From the NCBI RefSeq assembly GCF_900105515.1, contig NZ_FNSY01000001.1, positions 5,010,001 through 5,074,000 of the forward strand: 64,000 nt of DNA, given 5' to 3'. This document shows positions 62,845 through 64,000 of this stretch, piece by piece (the first letter of the stretch is position 1; every line of letters begins with the position of its first letter). Origin of the DNA: Streptomyces sp. 2131.1. GTDB taxonomy: Bacteria > Actinomycetota > Actinomycetes > Streptomycetales > Streptomycetaceae. Below the pieces are notes generated by a model, which saw only the letters and a program-made list of their open reading frames with translations, ran no database searches and was not told the DNA's origin. A program made the translations under genes and the position numbers.

Positions 62845-64000
62845 CTACCGCCCGCGCCGCTCCGCGTCGCGGCGCCGGCGTGCCCGCTCGAACTCCGTGA
62901 CGTCCGGGATCCACGGCCCGTGCTCCCCGAGGCCGGCGCAGCCGCCGCGGACGAAGGCGCCGACCAGGGACCGGTAGCCGCTCATGCCGTCGATCAGGGT
63001 GTACTCGACCCGGTACTCCGGGTCCGCGCCGTCCCGGCCTTCGCGCAGTGTCGTGATCCGGGCTGCGGAGTCCGCGTAGAAATGGAGCTGGATTCCCTCG
63101 CCGCGCTTCTCGTCCTCGATCGTGAACACCTCGTTGTCCGAGGCGGCGCGGGCGGCGACGAACTCCCAGAACTCCGCGGTGGCGCTCAGGGAGTTGCCCG
63201 GGCGCCAGGTCGTCTCGGTGTCCTTGTCGTCGGTGAACGACAGGGGGGTCCTTCTCGTGGGCCGGCCGTCGTCGTCCATGGGGGTGTTCCGGGACAGGTC
63301 CGCAGCCTCCGAGCACAGCAGGAAACTCACGGCGCGCACCGCCTCGTCGACGAGTCCGGGGTGGGCGCGGCGTACGGCCGTCCCGGCCGCCGTCTCCATG
63401 CGTGTCCAGTCCCGCTTGTCCGTGGCGTGCTTTCCGCGGCGCGGGTCGCGGCCGATGCACAGGCCGGCGCACGCGTGTTCCGCGGTGGCGAGCACCCGCA
63501 TGACCTGGGGCAACAGGGCGGGGTCGACGGCGCCGGGGGTGCGCCTCGGGATCGTGGCGCCGTGCAGGTACTGGTTCGTGTACCGCAGGAGCGCGGTGTC
63601 GAGCGGGCCGAGTACGGTGCCGCGTTCGGCCCGGCGGTGCTGTGCGTGGTCCTCCTGGGCCCGCTTTCCGTCGGACGTCTCCGTCGCCGTACGCATCGCG
63701 GCGACGACCTGGCCGCGGTCGAGCAGGCCGATGTCGGCGCCGTGGGCGACGAGCCGGCCCCGCTCCCACGGGACGCGCCGGAAGAGCGCGTCGACGTCCG
63801 CCGGCGGTGCGAGCAGGACCGGGTCCAAGAGCGCGACGGCGGCGTCCTCGTCAAGCCGTCCGCGGGTGCCGGCGGCATCGCACAGCGGGAGGACCGCGCT
63901 CCACAGCAGCAGGTGCCGGGCCAGATCCTCCCGGATCACGGCGAGGTGGGTCTCCCCGATCGGGAAGGTGAACGTGCGGGGCTCGTGGTTGGCGTCGGCC
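62845..64000 (-). CDS. Uncharacterised actinobacterial protein, 5' end outside the window
   Basis: At least 385 codons. The frame stays open to the window edge: upstream of the GTG at 63939 it continues with NHEPRTFTFPIGETHLAV, which reads as real protein. The true start therefore probably lies beyond 64000. The body has AVLPLCDAAGTRGRLDEDAAVALLDPVLL, TNQYLHGATIPRRTPGAVDP and YTLIDGMSGYRSLVGAFVRGG, without signal peptide, membrane span or a catalytic motif I recognise. It may belong to one of the Streptomyces-specific DUF families (DUF6357 came to mind, without proof). It converges on rnpB with a 14-bp gap. Confidence 0.7.
   Translation of the reverse strand, partial: ADANHEPRTFTFPIGETHLAVIREDLARHLLLWSAVLPLCDAAGTRGRLDEDAAVALLDPVLLAPPADVDALFRRVPWERGRLVAHGADIGLLDRGQVVAAMRTATETSDGKRAQEDHAQHRRAERGTVLGPLDTALLRYTNQYLHGATIPRRTPGAVDPALLPQVMRVLATAEHACAGLCIGRDPRRGKHATDKRDWTRMETAAGTAVRRAHPGLVDEAVRAVSFLLCSEAADLSRNTPMDDDGRPTRRTPLSFTDDKDTETTWRPGNSLSATAEFWEFVAARAASDNEVFTIEDEKRGEGIQLHFYADSAARITTLREGRDGADPEYRVEYTLIDGMSGYRSLVGAFVRGGCAGLGEHGPWIPDVTEFERARRRRDAERRGR

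Noticed and set aside
62845..63939. Complete gene starting at 63939
   Set aside because: Coding-like sequence continues in frame to the window edge, so the start is probably outside; annotated as partial instead.
1..64000. Biosynthetic gene cluster, prophage, integrative element or IS elements
   Set aside because: No polyketide synthase, NRPS, terpene synthase, integrase, transposase, phage structural or conjugation genes were seen; exporters and methyltransferases are scattered among core genes.
1..64000. tRNA or rRNA genes
   Set aside because: No cloverleaf or rRNA core sequence was recognised; rnpB is the only structural RNA gene I can support. A covariance-model scan would be decisive.

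Overview
This window is chromosomal DNA of a Streptomyces or very close relative. G+C is very high and third codon positions are almost always G or C. GTG starts are frequent, genes in operons often overlap by 4 bp (ATGA/GTGA), and several genes appear to be leaderless. Mycothiol-type, PucR/CdaR and DesK/DesR families are present, and the RNase P RNA is of actinobacterial type. I saw no insertion sequence, prophage, CRISPR array, tRNA, rRNA or replication origin. The region reads as chromosomal core and near-core, not a transferred island.

Layout. 1-10.5 kb: a peptidoglycan-binding membrane protein, a DHA2 exporter fused to a MarR-like domain, a TetR regulator divergent from a Dabb protein, a GNAT enzyme, a DUF2330 protein, a GT87-PAP2 fusion, an AEC carrier and a secreted SLT-type protein. 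10.8-16.7 kb: a five-gene ECF vitamin-importer operon behind a clear cobalamin riboswitch. It encodes an S component, a fused ATPase, EcfT and two surface-anchored proteins. 16.7-21 kb: a large palindromic repeat, a Cys-containing HTH regulator with a DUF3291 gene, and an AlkZ-like winged-helix protein. 19-23.4 kb: a polyhydroxybutyrate-use locus (3-hydroxybutyrate dehydrogenase, PucR/GAF regulator, secreted PHB depolymerase). 23.4-29.1 kb: a complete Liv-type ABC importer with an alpha/beta hydrolase. 29.2-33.2 kb: a KstR-like regulator, a matching KstR operator, and a divergent operon of GT4, methyltransferase and an alpha/alpha-barrel protein.

33.2-38.9 kb holds small membrane and lipoproteins, a mycothiol-dependent-type enzyme, a PHP hydrolase, a Pro/Gln/Gly-rich membrane protein, an amidase lipoprotein and a methyltransferase. 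39-44.4 kb is an IclR-controlled catabolic locus (DUF1177, NCS1 permease, M20 hydrolase, S51 peptidase). 44.4-49.3 kb carries two DHA2 exporters and a GT39-like membrane protein. 49.4-52.9 kb is an ABC transporter with a DesK/DesR-type two-component system and a palindromic operator candidate. 53-57.8 kb holds a small disordered protein, a propeller-like protein, and the Nif3 / zinc-ribbon / RNase H-phosphatase operon. 58-62.4 kb has KDPG aldolase, YaaA, an RNB ribonuclease, a TetR regulator and a Uma2 protein. rnpB lies at about 62.4-62.8 kb, and an uncharacterised gene runs off the right edge.

The most interesting unit is the B12-riboswitch operon. Besides an ECF importer it encodes a secreted, membrane-anchored (alpha/alpha) repeat protein and a second small anchored protein. 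Together they could be a split, cell-surface counterpart of the two-domain animal cobalamin carriers (transcobalamin/intrinsic factor). That functional reading is inference; the riboswitch and gene order are visible directly.
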